From: Christensenella minuta
GTDB lineage: Bacteria > Bacillota > Clostridia > Christensenellales > Christensenellaceae
Reading direction: 5' to 3'
Length of the DNA stretch: 64,000 nucleotides
NCBI RefSeq assembly: GCF_003628755.1
Contig: NZ_CP029256.1
Coordinates: 1,879,585 to 1,943,584 of the forward strand
The position numbers and the translations under genes were made by a program. Shown one piece after another: positions 34,707 through 44,048 of the stretch; within the stretch, counting starts at the first letter, position 1, and the number at the start of each line of letters is the position of its first letter. Below the pieces are notes generated by a model. It ran no database searches. It was not told the DNA's origin and worked only from the letters and a program-made list of their open reading frames with translations.

Positions 34707-34937
34707 ATGTTTGAACTGGACTATCCCCATACGGAAGAGATGCGGATCCACTCGCTAAACGGTGAAATGCGGGAAGCGACTTTGCTGGCAAAGGTCGGAG
34801 ATAACGATTACATAGCCGAATACAACGGGAAAAAATGCCATGCCATATATAACCCTTTCCGGGGGTGTTTTTATGTGGACGATAAATACAGCGTCATCAA
34901 AGAAAAACAACATAAGAGGAACGAGCCGTGCAGATGA
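34707..34937 (+). CDS. Small conserved element protein
   Basis: This 76-residue protein reads MFELDYPHTEEMRIHSLNGE with a beta-rich middle (YIAEYNGKKCHAIYNPFRGCFYVDD). I recall similar proteins between Maff2 and VirB6-like genes in Tn1549-type operons, all of unknown function. It starts five bases after the Maff2 gene, inside the same operon. Confidence 0.65.
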   Translation: MFELDYPHTEEMRIHSLNGEMREATLLAKVGDNDYIAEYNGKKCHAIYNPFRGCFYVDDKYSVIKEKQHKRNEPCR

Positions 34938-34955
34938 CGGGAAGGAGGCGTCTGA

Positions 34956-35801
34956 TTGAATAGCGGTAACTGGATCATAGACAACCTTTCCAACGCCCTT
35001 TCCACATGGAACGCAAAACTGGCGGAAATATGGAACCTGCTCACGCAATCCCCGGAAACGTTCAAAGGCGGCGGGATATGGGAGATCATTGTAAACATAA
35101 ACGGGGCGCTGCAAGCCGTAGGCTATGCCCTGCTCGTTCTGTTCTTCCTGATCGGCGTGGTCAAGACATGCGGGAGCTTTGTGGAGATCAAGCGCCCGGA
35201 AGTGGCGCTTAAAATGTTCGTCCGCTTTGTCCTCGCAAAGGCAGCGATCACCTACGGGCTGGAACTGATGATGGCGCTGTTCCGTATCGTTCAGGGCGTA
35301 ATCTCTACTGTAATGGATACGGCGGGCGTCGGCGGCGCAATGCAGGCTGTTACCCTGCCGCCCGAGATGGACGCGGCTGTACGCGACCTGCCGTTTTTAG
35401 ACAGTATTCCCGTATGGCTCGTGTCATTGATCGGCGGTCTTATTATTACGGTATTGTCGTTTATTATGATCATGTCTGTATACGGGCGTTTTTTTAAGCT
35501 CTACATGTATACGGCGATTGCTCCGATCCCACTCGCCGGATTTGCAGGCGAACCCACGGCAAGCATTGGCAGGAGCTTCATCAAGTCCTACGCGGCGGTA
35601 TGCCTTGAGGGAGCGGTCATTGTACTCGCCTGCATTATTTTTTCCGTGTTCGCCGCGTCCCCGCCTGTGGTCATAGAGGGAGCAAGCCCCACCACAATGG
35701 TATGGACATATATGGGAGAGCTGATCTTCAACTTATTGGTGCTGGTCGGTTCGGTCAAGATGGCGGATCGGGTGATTCGTGAAATGATGTTTGGAGGGTA
35801 A
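34956..35801 (+). CDS. CD0415/VirB6-TrbL-like polytopic membrane protein
   Basis: This 281-residue protein has about six hydrophobic segments (for example AVGYALLVLFFLIGVVKTCG, VWLVSLIGGLIITVLSFIMI, AVCLEGAVIVLACIIFSVFA). It matches the CD0415/CD1112-type proteins that take the place of VirB6 in the inner-membrane pore. The start is TTG 34956, with AAGGAGG upstream. It belongs to the transfer operon between virD4 and prgI. Confidence 0.82.
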   Translation: MNSGNWIIDNLSNALSTWNAKLAEIWNLLTQSPETFKGGGIWEIIVNINGALQAVGYALLVLFFLIGVVKTCGSFVEIKRPEVALKMFVRFVLAKAAITYGLELMMALFRIVQGVISTVMDTAGVGGAMQAVTLPPEMDAAVRDLPFLDSIPVWLVSLIGGLIITVLSFIMIMSVYGRFFKLYMYTAIAPIPLAGFAGEPTASIGRSFIKSYAAVCLEGAVIVLACIIFSVFAASPPVVIEGASPTTMVWTYMGELIFNLLVLVGSVKMADRVIREMMFGG

Positions 35802-35848
35802 AACAGAGAATTTAGAAATCAAAACATATCTTGAAGGGAGAATACAAT

Positions 35849-36205
35849 ATGATGAATCCAGATGATACAGAAATCCAGAACAGGATATTCAAACAAGCAA
35901 AATTATTTGGAAAGGAAGTGCTTTTTACCGATCAGAGAGTGGATAAACACAGCGTACCGGAGGGGCTTTACTGCTATGATATCCGGCACAGCGATCATTC
36001 TTTTTCCCGGCCTGCGACCATAGAGCCGTTTGTATTGGTGAATTGGTACGGGACGATCCTGTCCAGAACACCATTGGAGTTTACCGGGGACGATCCGTAT
36101 CTTCCTCTTCGCAAGGGAGATTTACGGATCGGGCGAAAAAAGATACCGCTTGGTCAATGGATGGAGCATACTCCCGCCAAAAGGCGAAATGAACCGGAAC
36201 GGTAA
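35849..36205 (+). CDS. LPD28-like small protein (second copy)
   Basis: This 118-residue paralog of the protein at 11078-11449 shares the LFTDQRVDKHSVPEGLYCYD and VLVNWYGTILSRTPLEF blocks. It is expressed within the transfer operon between the VirB6-like gene and prgI. ATG 35849 follows GAAGGGAG. Role unknown. Confidence 0.65.
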   Translation: MMNPDDTEIQNRIFKQAKLFGKEVLFTDQRVDKHSVPEGLYCYDIRHSDHSFSRPATIEPFVLVNWYGTILSRTPLEFTGDDPYLPLRKGDLRIGRKKIPLGQWMEHTPAKRRNEPER

Positions 36206-36217
36206 AGGAGGAGAAAG

Positions 36218-36559
36218 ATGGAAGTTAAAATCAACCGTGAAATACGGGAATATCAGGAAAGTATCTTTTTCGGGCTGAATCTGCGTCAGCTCGTTTTTTC
36301 GATCCTCGCAATGGGCGTTGCCGTTGCCATATATTTTGGACTGAAAGATATGCTCGGCGCTGAAACGGTATCATGGCTGTGTATTTTAGGCGCGGCTCCG
36401 TTTGCCGCCGTCGGCTTTATCAAGTACAACGGCATGACCACCGAACAATTTGTGTGGGCGTTTATCAAGTCTGAAATTTTAACGCCCCGCTGCCTCACGT
36501 TCCGCAGCGGGGACATCTATTACAACATCATATCTGAGGGAGGAAAAAAGTATGATTAA
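36218..36559 (+). CDS. PrgI-family protein (VirB3-like)
   Basis: This 113-residue protein has the start MEVKINREIREYQESIFFGLN and two membrane helices (about residues 24-41 and 53-70), the PrgI/TcpE-type pattern. Its position right before virB4 with an eight-base overlap is the standard VirB3-VirB4 order. Confidence 0.85.
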   Translation: MEVKINREIREYQESIFFGLNLRQLVFSILAMGVAVAIYFGLKDMLGAETVSWLCILGAAPFAAVGFIKYNGMTTEQFVWAFIKSEILTPRCLTFRSGDIYYNIISEGGKKYD

Positions 36560-38900
36560 GGCGCTGATGCGCATATTGAAGCAGGACAAAGAAAAACTGC
36601 ATATCCCCCGCTCCGTCCAGCAGGTCATACCCGTAAAACGGGTGTGGCCGGACGGCGTGTGGATGGTCGGCAACAAGTATAGTAAATGCTGGAGATTTAC
36701 GGACATCAACTATGAAATCGCATCCAAAGAGGATAAGACTGCTATGTTTCTGGATTACAGCGAACTCTTAAATTCCTTGGATTCTTCTGCCACAACAAAG
36801 ATCACGATATGCAACCGCAGGATCAATAAAAAAGAATTTGAAAAATCTATTCTGATTCCAATGCAGGATAACGAACTGGACGGTTACCGCCGGGAATACA
36901 ATCAGATGCTGATGGATAAGGTGACGGACGTGTCCAATTCTATTATGCAGGACAGGTACATCACTGTGTCCGTCGCAGCGAAAGACATAGCGGAAGCACG
37001 CAGCTTTTTCAACCGTGTGGATGCGGAACTCACGACACATCTCGCACAGCTTTCTTCTTCCTGTGAACCACTCGATACCGTAGACCGACTGCGGCTCCTG
37101 CATGGGTTTTTCCGTGAGGGCGAGGAAACCATGTTTTCTATGGACCTGCGGGCGATGATGAAAAACGGGCGTAGTTTTAAGGATACGGTCTGTCCGGATT
37201 CCTTCCGCTTTGAAAGCGACTATTTCCAAATGGGCGAACGGTTTGGGCGCGTCCTCTTTCTGAAGGAATATGCCTCTTATCTCAAAGACAGCTTTGTTTC
37301 CAAACTGTGCGAGTTGAACCGCAGCATGTTCTTTTCTATCGACTTTATTCCTGTTCCCACAGATGAGGCGGTGCGTGAAGTGGAGAACCGTATGCTTGGT
37401 GTAGAAACGAATATTACGAACTGGCAGCGCAGGCAGAACCAAAACAATAACTTTTCCGCCGTCATTCCATACGATATGGAATTGCAGAGAAAGGAAACCA
37501 AAGAATTTCTGGACGACCTTACGACGCGCGACCAACGCATGATGTTTGGGCTTGTTACACTCGTGCATACCTCCGATACCAAAGAGCAGCTTGACAGGGA
37601 CACGGAAACGCTGCTTGCCATCGGCAGGCAAAACCTGTGCCAAATCGCGGTGCTGCGGTATCAGCAGATGGACGGACTGAATACCGCCATGCCGTATGGT
37701 CTGCGGAAAATAAATGCCCTGCGCACCCTTACCACCGAATCGGCTGCGGTGCTCATGCCGTTCCGCGCACAGGAAATTATGGAACCGGGCGGCGTTTACT
37801 GCGGGGTAAACGCCCTGTCCGGCAATCTTATTATAATAGACCGGAAACAGCTGATAAACGGCAACGGTTTTATCCTCGGCGTATCGGGCAGCGGGAAGTC
37901 TTTCTTTGCCAAACGGGAGATCATTTTCCTGCTTCTCTTTACGAATGATGAAATCATCATTGCTGATCCGCAGAACGAATATACCCCGCTCGTCATGGCA
38001 ATGGGCGGCGCTGCCTTTGATATGTCCCCTACTTCGCCGTTCCACTTGAACGCAATGGACTTGGCGCTCGGCTATGGGGATAACGCCAATCCGCTGATTG
38101 CCAAAAGCGAATTTACCCTGTCTTTTCTGGAACAAATCATGGGCGGAACGGGCAGGCTCACAGCGATGGATAAATCCCTCGTGGACAGATGTCTTTCTAA
38201 AATTTATGCGGAGTATCTCGGAAGCAACTACACCATTCAGCCGCCCACGCTCGTTGATTTACACAAGGCATTGAAACAACAGCGCCTCAAACGCGCGGAC
38301 GAACTGGCTCTCGCAATGGAGATGGTATCGACCGGGAACCTTGATATGTTCGCGCACCAGACGAACATTGATGTGAACAACCGCCTGATCAGCTTTGGCA
38401 TACGCGACCTCGGCAAACAGCTTCGTACACCGGGCATGCTCGTGATGACCGACGCGATCCGCAACCGGGTAGCGCGGAACCGGGAACGCGGGATCCGTAC
38501 CCATGTGTTTATTGATGAAATGCACATCTTCTTTGCCAATGACCTTTCCGCAACTTTTTTCTCGGAAAGCTGGAAGCAGTTTCGCAAAGACGGCGCGCTT
38601 GCGACAGGAATTACGCAGAATGTAGAGGACTGCCTGAAGTCCGTTACTGCCCGCACTATGCTGGCGAACAGCGAGTACCTTGTCATGCTCAATCAGGCTC
38701 CGACAGACAGGGCGGAACTTGCAAAGCTCCTGCACATTTCGGATAACCAGCTTTCGTATATTACCAATGCGGGATACGGCAAGGGGCTTTTGAAATGCGG
38801 GAGCAGTATCGTACCGTTCATAGACCAATTCCCAAAAGATACCAAAATGTACCGACTGATGAGCACCAAGCCGGGTGAGATCGAGGAGATTTTGGCATAA
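36552..38900 (+). CDS. virB4: VirB4-type conjugation ATPase
   Basis: This 782-residue AAA+ ATPase energises the type IV secretion channel. Walker A is ILGVSGSGKSFFAK (about residues 441-454) and Walker B VFIDEMHIFFA (about 652-662), followed by GITQNVEDCLKS (motif with catalytic Gln). The N-terminal domain is typical of VirB4/TraE of Tn1549-like elements. It appears intact, unlike virD4 and the helicase gene. After it the operon is interrupted by a gene on the opposite strand. Confidence 0.92.
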   Translation: MIKALMRILKQDKEKLHIPRSVQQVIPVKRVWPDGVWMVGNKYSKCWRFTDINYEIASKEDKTAMFLDYSELLNSLDSSATTKITICNRRINKKEFEKSILIPMQDNELDGYRREYNQMLMDKVTDVSNSIMQDRYITVSVAAKDIAEARSFFNRVDAELTTHLAQLSSSCEPLDTVDRLRLLHGFFREGEETMFSMDLRAMMKNGRSFKDTVCPDSFRFESDYFQMGERFGRVLFLKEYASYLKDSFVSKLCELNRSMFFSIDFIPVPTDEAVREVENRMLGVETNITNWQRRQNQNNNFSAVIPYDMELQRKETKEFLDDLTTRDQRMMFGLVTLVHTSDTKEQLDRDTETLLAIGRQNLCQIAVLRYQQMDGLNTAMPYGLRKINALRTLTTESAAVLMPFRAQEIMEPGGVYCGVNALSGNLIIIDRKQLINGNGFILGVSGSGKSFFAKREIIFLLLFTNDEIIIADPQNEYTPLVMAMGGAAFDMSPTSPFHLNAMDLALGYGDNANPLIAKSEFTLSFLEQIMGGTGRLTAMDKSLVDRCLSKIYAEYLGSNYTIQPPTLVDLHKALKQQRLKRADELALAMEMVSTGNLDMFAHQTNIDVNNRLISFGIRDLGKQLRTPGMLVMTDAIRNRVARNRERGIRTHVFIDEMHIFFANDLSATFFSESWKQFRKDGALATGITQNVEDCLKSVTARTMLANSEYLVMLNQAPTDRAELAKLLHISDNQLSYITNAGYGKGLLKCGSSIVPFIDQFPKDTKMYRLMSTKPGEIEEILA

Positions 38901-38930
38901 GTTTTGTGTAGAAAAAGATACGCTTGCTTT

Positions 38931-39404
38931 TTAGTTGTTTCGCTGTGCTTTATGCTTCGCGCGGCGTTCCGCGCAAAGCATGGAAGCGCATTGTTTACAG
39001 ATATGAGCTTGACGCCCTTTTCCGGAAAATCGCTCGTTTGCAAGATATCTCTCGCAAACTTTACAGTAATGGCCTTTCCAGTTCCTAAGAACGCCTTGCT
39101 TTTTTTTGCAGGTGGGAACGGACGAAAAGTCCAGGAAAAAATTTCCAGAATCATGTGACTCCTCATATTGCCATTCGGATGACTCAGCAGTAAACGCAGG
39201 CTCGCCGGGAGTATCTTCCGGTTGTCTGTCTGGAATCGGGCGGCCAAGCTCGGATAGTTCCCGAATGGCACACGTTTGATCTACATTAAATTTTTTGCAG
39301 TATGCACGCACAACATGGGAACCTGTATAATCTGCAAGCCACATGACAGCTTTTTGTTTACGGCGTTCCCGTTTCTGTACTTTCGTCAATTTTTTCTTTG
39401 CCAT
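38931..39404 (-). CDS. Zinc-ribbon protein of unknown function, opposite strand
   Basis: This 157-residue basic protein is encoded against the transfer operon, between virB4 and the hydrolase gene. The N-terminal part (KAVMWLADYTGSHVVRAYCK, then CAIRELSELG) looks helical, possibly DNA-binding. The C-terminal part has CKVCERYLANERFSGKGRQAHICKQC, a four-cysteine zinc ribbon. TATAAT lies upstream of it on its own strand (about 39431-39436), so it has its own promoter. It is probably a later cargo gene or a regulator; no family recognised. Confidence 0.6.
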   Translation of the reverse strand: MAKKKLTKVQKRERRKQKAVMWLADYTGSHVVRAYCKKFNVDQTCAIRELSELGRPIPDRQPEDTPGEPAFTAESSEWQYEESHDSGNFFLDFSSVPTCKKKQGVLRNWKGHYCKVCERYLANERFSGKGRQAHICKQCASMLCAERRAKHKAQRNN

Positions 39405-39560
39405 ATTTATCTCCCGGATTTCAGTATCCTTATTATATCACAACAATATGAAAGACATATGTTTTGTTTTCTTCGGGCAATGTTAATCGAAAAATCTTAG
39501 CATACGCAATACTCCAAGGCAAAAATAAAGGTGATATATCTTTATTAACTATAAAAAAGG

Positions 39561-41174
39561 ATGAGTGAGAATATATTGAAAAACATACGAACCAAACCAA
39601 CAATAAAAGCTCCGCGCGTCTTGTCCGAAGCGGTGCGGATTCCCAAAGAACTGCTGCATAAAATTCATGGTAAAGCAGAAGATACAAGCGGCGGACGGAA
39701 CGAACAAGAGGAATCCCCACAGCAGTACGCCGAGAACCGGATACAGGAAACCGCGCAGCGTTCCGGCAGAAAGGCAAAAGAACATGGGAAGCAGGCGATA
39801 CGGAAAATACGCGATGCGGTGAAAAAGAATACCCCATCGCAAACAACGAAAACAAGAGCGAACAGCGCGCGCCGCTCCGTCCGCAGTGCAAGACATGCGG
39901 CAAAACGAACGGTGAAAACAACGGCAAAACGGACAGTCAAGTCGGTACGGCATACTGTGAAAACCGCGCGGAATACCGTTAAGGCTTCCCGCCGTGCAGT
40001 CAGAACCGCAAAGGCCGCAGTAAAGACGGCAAAAATGGCGGCAAAAGCGGCTGTTACCGCCGCAAAGACCGCCGCTAAAATAACGATGGCTATCGTAAAA
40101 GCTGTGATCGCGGCAGTCAAAGCGCTCGTTGCAGCAATCGCGGCGGGTGGCTGGGTAGTCTTGCTCGTTATTTTGATTGTAGTGGTCGTTATTATTCTTG
40201 TTGTGTTCCTGATGGGGATATTTTTTGCGGACGAATCCGGAGGGCTGTCCGTCAGCGAGACCGCCGCACAGGTCAATGAAGATTTCCGGCTCGCCATTGA
40301 TACGCAGATCAGCGGCCTTTCGGCTGGCGGAGATTATGATAAAGTCAATATCATTTACGACGGAAATATGGACGGAGACAGCGATGCCGTCAATAACTGG
40401 CGGGATATCCTGATCGTGTTTTCCGGCAGCCGTATGGCGAATGGCGAGCCGTCTATTGAGCTTACGGAAGAATCCCTCGAGGAGTTGCGCCACATCTTCT
40501 ATGCCATGAACACCGTATCATACAGAACAGAAGTGGTGCAGGACACAGAACAGGGAAACATTCTCAATATCTATGTAACCATAGACAACAAAACATGGCA
40601 GGAAGGCGCTGAACTGTTTGCTTTTGATAAAAACCAGATGCAGATCGCAGAGGAACTTGCAAGGCCGGACTATTATCCCCTGCTTGCAGAACTGCTCGGC
40701 ACGGATATTTACGGCGGTATGACGAACGGAGAGATGACAGACATCATTTCCGGTCTGCCGCAGGGAACAAAAGGAACCGTGATCGTACAGGAAGCGCTCA
40801 CACGCCTCGGTCATCCGTACAGCCAGCCTTTGCGCGGTCAGGGCGATTATGTGGATTGCTCATACCTCACATGGTGGGCATATAAGCAGGCGGGGATCGA
40901 CATTCCCACGACTTCCGTGGAACAGGCACGATATTGTCAGGAGAACGGACGGAACGTAGGACGATCAGAGCTTCAGCCCGGCGATCTTGTGTTTTGGTCA
41001 AAAACGACCTGCGGATGCGGGCGCTGGAATGAAATTCATCATGTCGGGATCTATGCGGGGAATAACCAAGTGATCGAAGCGAGCAGCTCAAAAGGCTGCG
41101 TTGTGATTCAAAAACTTTGGGGGCTTGACGGCGGAAAATGGCAGGTCTATTCTTTTGCCCGGCCCGACATATAG
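39561..41174 (+). CDS. CD1108-type NlpC/P60 peptidoglycan hydrolase of the transfer system
   Basis: This 537-residue protein has a basic Ala/Lys/Thr-rich N-terminal region, one strong membrane helix (about residues 195-221), a middle domain and a C-terminal NlpC/P60 domain (about 400-537). The domain has the catalytic Cys in DYVDCSYLTWW (near 433) and His in HHVGIYAGN (near 493). It should open the cell wall for the transfer channel. It is the last recognisable backbone gene; the genes that usually follow are absent. Confidence 0.88.
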   Translation: MSENILKNIRTKPTIKAPRVLSEAVRIPKELLHKIHGKAEDTSGGRNEQEESPQQYAENRIQETAQRSGRKAKEHGKQAIRKIRDAVKKNTPSQTTKTRANSARRSVRSARHAAKRTVKTTAKRTVKSVRHTVKTARNTVKASRRAVRTAKAAVKTAKMAAKAAVTAAKTAAKITMAIVKAVIAAVKALVAAIAAGGWVVLLVILIVVVVIILVVFLMGIFFADESGGLSVSETAAQVNEDFRLAIDTQISGLSAGGDYDKVNIIYDGNMDGDSDAVNNWRDILIVFSGSRMANGEPSIELTEESLEELRHIFYAMNTVSYRTEVVQDTEQGNILNIYVTIDNKTWQEGAELFAFDKNQMQIAEELARPDYYPLLAELLGTDIYGGMTNGEMTDIISGLPQGTKGTVIVQEALTRLGHPYSQPLRGQGDYVDCSYLTWWAYKQAGIDIPTTSVEQARYCQENGRNVGRSELQPGDLVFWSKTTCGCGRWNEIHHVGIYAGNNQVIEASSSKGCVVIQKLWGLDGGKWQVYSFARPDI

Positions 41175-41186
41175 CGGAGGTACAGG

Positions 41187-41345
41187 ATGGGACATAATAA
41201 ATATATTGCGGTGTGGGTTGCTGCGGTCGGCAGCGCTTCAAATTTTGTGTATTCTCAGAAAAGAAAAGCAGAATATCGAACAAGATTTTTGATTGGAAGG
41301 CTGGGACTAAAACCAGCTCCTGCTTTATGTACTTTATCGGTCTAG
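41187..41345 (+). CDS. Short ORF at the broken end of the element
   Basis: A 52-residue ORF (MGHNKYIAVWVAAVGSASNF, then QKRKAEYRTRFLIGRLGL) starts 12 bases after the hydrolase gene with GGAGGT upstream. The first half could be the start of the next backbone gene, fused at about 41240-41300 to unrelated DNA. No family was recognised, and it is probably a truncation product. Confidence 0.35.
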   Translation: MGHNKYIAVWVAAVGSASNFVYSQKRKAEYRTRFLIGRLGLKPAPALCTLSV

Positions 41346-41355
41346 AATCAGACTG

Positions 41356-41614
41356 TCAAGTCAAAATCTTTTTTATGGACAGGTGCTCTGCAAAAACACT
41401 GGAAGCTGACTGTGGATTTTCACCAGTCTTTGTGCTTTTCGGTCCATTTTAGATAACATCTACCATAGCCAGATAAAGCATCTTAAAAAGAGCGGTATCG
41501 CTCGGAAAAGAGTCCTTATTTGGGGGCACCTTTCGTAACTAGCGATTATAACCTTCAATAGCATTTGTAGTGTAAATCAGCGTGCGGACAGTCTGTGAAC
41601 ACTTGAAATATACT
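41356..41614 (-). pseudogene. IS256-family transposase C-terminal remnant
   Basis: On the minus strand the bases translate to VRTLIYTTNAIEGYNR, stop, LRKVPPNK, then KMLYLAMVDVI, stop, and a tail ending AEHLSIKKILT. This is the C-terminal end of a mutator-type (IS256) transposase with two in-frame stops. The rest of the element is missing. Confidence 0.75.
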
Positions 41615-42093
41615 ATGTAGTGTAAGTACTAATAGTATGTTACACTATGAAGAGTTACAGGAGCAGACAAAGGATTTCATGATGGTACTCAAACAAACGC
41701 ACGAGCGCCCCCCAGGTGAAGGAGTTTGCTTCACGCCGAGCTGGAGTAACCATAGCAGTCCAAAAGCCGGGATGTACAGCATCGCAAAATTCACAATATG
41801 GAGCTATAAGGTGGATGTGGTATAGCGTCGGAAAGTCCGAAAATATCTGCAAAGTGTTCTGTTCCGGCATAAAAAACGCTTTTCTTACGAAGAACGTGCG
41901 GCTTATATGGTTATTTTTGAATTATCCTGTGCTTTTTGGTAGAGTCGCTATAATAGTATTATTATTGCAGATTCTCTTGAACCGTTGAGGGGCAGACATT
42001 CGGCATATAGTATTTACAGAGCCATATTCGACATATGATAAGACCGCGCCGCCATTGAATTCGATATGAAAGTATGTTAAAAAGGAGGCCAGT
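41615..42093. other. No convincing gene
   Basis: This stretch has short ORFs in several frames but none with a good start and recognisable product. It is probably worn insertion-sequence debris between the IS256 remnant and the lipoprotein gene. AAAAAGGAGG just before 42094 is the ribosome site of the next gene. Confidence 0.5.
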
Positions 42094-42535
42094 ATGATAC
42101 AGAAAAAAATATTGAAACCGTTTTTATGTCTTTTATGTATTCTCGCTATTCTTGCATCTGCCGGATGTGGTATGATGGGGGAGCTATTGAACGTTCTTGA
42201 GGAAGAACCGAAACCCACGAAAGAGCTGGAATCTACGGAAGATTTAACTCAGCCGAGCAGAGAGCCGTATACTAGACGATATTATTCTAGCGATGTCGAG
42301 CGTTTTGATGTCCCGCTTGGGGAACGCTCCAGGGAGTTTTTGACAAGGATGCTTTTGTCATCGTATTCTTTGAATTCAAGGACATTATAGAAGCCCAATA
42401 CACTGAAGAAAACGAAACGAGGCTTCTCGAGCTTTATGAGGAAATTAGGTCCGGCCTGCTGGATGTTAAAACGGACGTTAGCCTTGCGAAGTATGATTAT
42501 TACCTTGTTATAGATGATTTTTTTTCGATACTTTG
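42094..42535 (+). pseudogene. Frameshifted and truncated lipoprotein
   Basis: The ORF opens with a lipoprotein signal (LCILAILASAGC, lipid Cys at about residue 28) and an acidic linker. At about 42335 the frame shifts by one base: the first frame ends at 42388-42390, whereas another frame continues as VFDKDAFVIVFFEFKDIIEA to DYYLVIDDFFSI near 42530, where it meets an IS200 end. Function unknown. A strong ribosome site precedes ATG 42094. Confidence 0.55.
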
Positions 42536-42665
42536 GTGTAAATGTAAATATGATATGATACTTACATATCCACTTGCTATGGGCTAAACTTTTATCCATT
42601 TGAAAAACTCCTTTCGAGTAGAATGTAGATGTTCAGGCTACATGAAAACGAGAAAGGAGTTTTTT
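42505..42665 (-). mobile_element. IS200-type transposase start and left end, truncated
   Basis: On the minus strand from 42599 the first residues read MDKSLAHSKWICKYHIIFTF and TPKYRKKIIYNK, the start of an IS200 TnpA. The rest is lost at the lipoprotein junction. Just outside the start codon is a long imperfect hairpin (AAAAACTCCTTTC paired with GAAAGGAGTTTTTT, about 42602-42665), the palindromic end such elements use instead of inverted repeats. Confidence 0.7.
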
Positions 42666-42733
42666 GCCCTGTAAGCTTTGTTTCCCACCCGTATATAGAC
42701 CGTACCGGATAAAAAGGACAGTTTCCGAAAAGC

Positions 42734-43665
42734 CACCCCCGCTGTAGGATAGAACTACAACGGGGGTGAAAATGTGTATGTCAAGAAAATACACACAAAT
42801 CAAAGGATATTATGAAGAAATGGAACGCCAGCACCAAGAAGGCTGCAGCTGTCGGGAAATCGGAGAAAAGTTAGGCTTTACAAAAGAACAGGTGAAAGAA
42901 TGCCTAAGAAGACCAAGACGCAAAGCCCAAAAACAGAACGCCAGTATCCCAAATCGGCGTGGTCGACCGGCTAAGCAAATGCCTTGCATTCTCAGTGCAT
43001 TGTAAAAAGAGGTCAGGCAGCTTCGGATGGAAAATGAATTGCTGCGGGATTTTCTGAAAACAACCGAAAGGAAGTGAGAACGTCTGCCAAATATCAGGTG
43101 ATACAAAAATACGCATCGAAGTATCCAATCATTCGCATGTGTGTATTCTTTGGGGTATCCCGCAGCGGATACTACAGCTTTCTAAAGCGGAGGATACAGC
43201 CAAACCGGGAATCCGCATTACTGGGGCGAATTCAAGAATGCCGCGGCAGTGGAAGATATATGAATACCTACGGCTGTCATCGGGTACAGATTTGGATCAA
43301 ACGCCAGTACGGTGAATACTACAATTACAAGACGGTGTGGCGTGTTATGCACAAATACGGGCTGCTATCTAAGATTCGCCGAAAGAGATTCTTTCATTGC
43401 GGTGAGCAGATCCGTACCTACCCCAATCTATTGAATCGGAACTTCCACGCCGACAAGCCTAACCAGAAATGGGTAACAGACATCAGTTGCATCCCAACCA
43501 GTCAGGGCCCCCTACCTTTCCATCATTCGGGATTTGTTTGATTTAAGCATTGCCGCTTACAAAACAAGTATCCATCAGAGCATTAAGCTGGTACTTGATA
43601 TGATACGGTTGGCGATGGAAAAAGAAACAGTCACCGCAGAGTTGCAGCTCCACAGTGATCTTTTC
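42734..43665 (+). pseudogene. IS3-family (IS150-like) insertion sequence remnant
   Basis: orfA (from about 42772) has the helix-turn-helix start KYTQIKGYYEEMERQHQEGC but a TAA after CILSAL, then continues with LRMENELLRDFLKTTERK. orfB (from GTG 43074) runs SRSGYYSFLKRR to KWVTDISCIPTSQGP, then shifts by one base at about 43510 into YLSIIRDLFDLSIAAYKTS. It is lost after LQLHSD, so the last catalytic residue region is missing. A hairpin (CCCCCGCTGTAG/CTACAACGGGGG) lies just before orfA. Confidence 0.8.
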
Positions 43666-43800
43666 TTTGCGTTTGACATCTTTGAGCGTCTTCAATACCA
43701 AGTTGATCGATTGCTCTGTGCCTGTGCGATGCGCTACGATACTTAGGTCGTAAAGGCCTCGTATGACCGACAGGTACACCGTGCCTTGTTCTGTGGGGGT
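43655..43800 (-). pseudogene. Second IS3 orfB fragment, head-to-head with the first
   Basis: The minus strand reads EQGTVYLSVIRGLYDLSIVAHRTGTEQSINLVLK up to TVELQL, a related but different copy of the same orfB region as at 43510-43660. The two copies face each other and meet near AGTTGCAGCTC, as expected from recombination or deletion between inverted insertion sequences. Confidence 0.7.
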
Positions 43801-43802
43801 AT

Positions 43803-44048
43803 ATGAGTGAAATGAATCCGGACTATCGGGAGGCGCTCTATCTCACCTATTTTGAGGATATGAGATATGCGCAGGCGGCGGAGGTCACGGGAAAGACGGT
43901 GAAGCAGATTACCAACATGGTATATCGCGGAAAAGAGAGCTTGCGCAAACTGCTGGAACGGGAGGGGATCACAAATGCGGAGTCATGCGGAACGGGTCGC
44001 GGATACCGGCGCCGTCGTTCCCGGCTCGTTCAGCTTCAAGAAATATGA
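43803..44048 (+). pseudogene. Sigma-70-type factor, C-terminal fragment
   Basis: NPDYREALYLTYFEDMRYAQAAEVTGKTVKQITNMVYRGKESLR is a typical region 4 (helix-turn-helix) of an extracytoplasmic-function sigma factor. Region 2 is missing, cut off by the IS3 debris. After EGITNAES the frame runs into unrelated sequence shared with the next gene, so both ends are altered. It is not expected to be functional. Confidence 0.7.

Noticed and set aside
36768-38135. 455-codon minus-strand ORF inside virB4
   Set aside because: virB4 is clearly coding across the whole stretch; the antisense product has no motif.
39665-40493. Long minus-strand ORFs opposite the hydrolase gene
   Set aside because: They reflect the repetitive Ala/Lys/Thr codons of the plus-strand protein.
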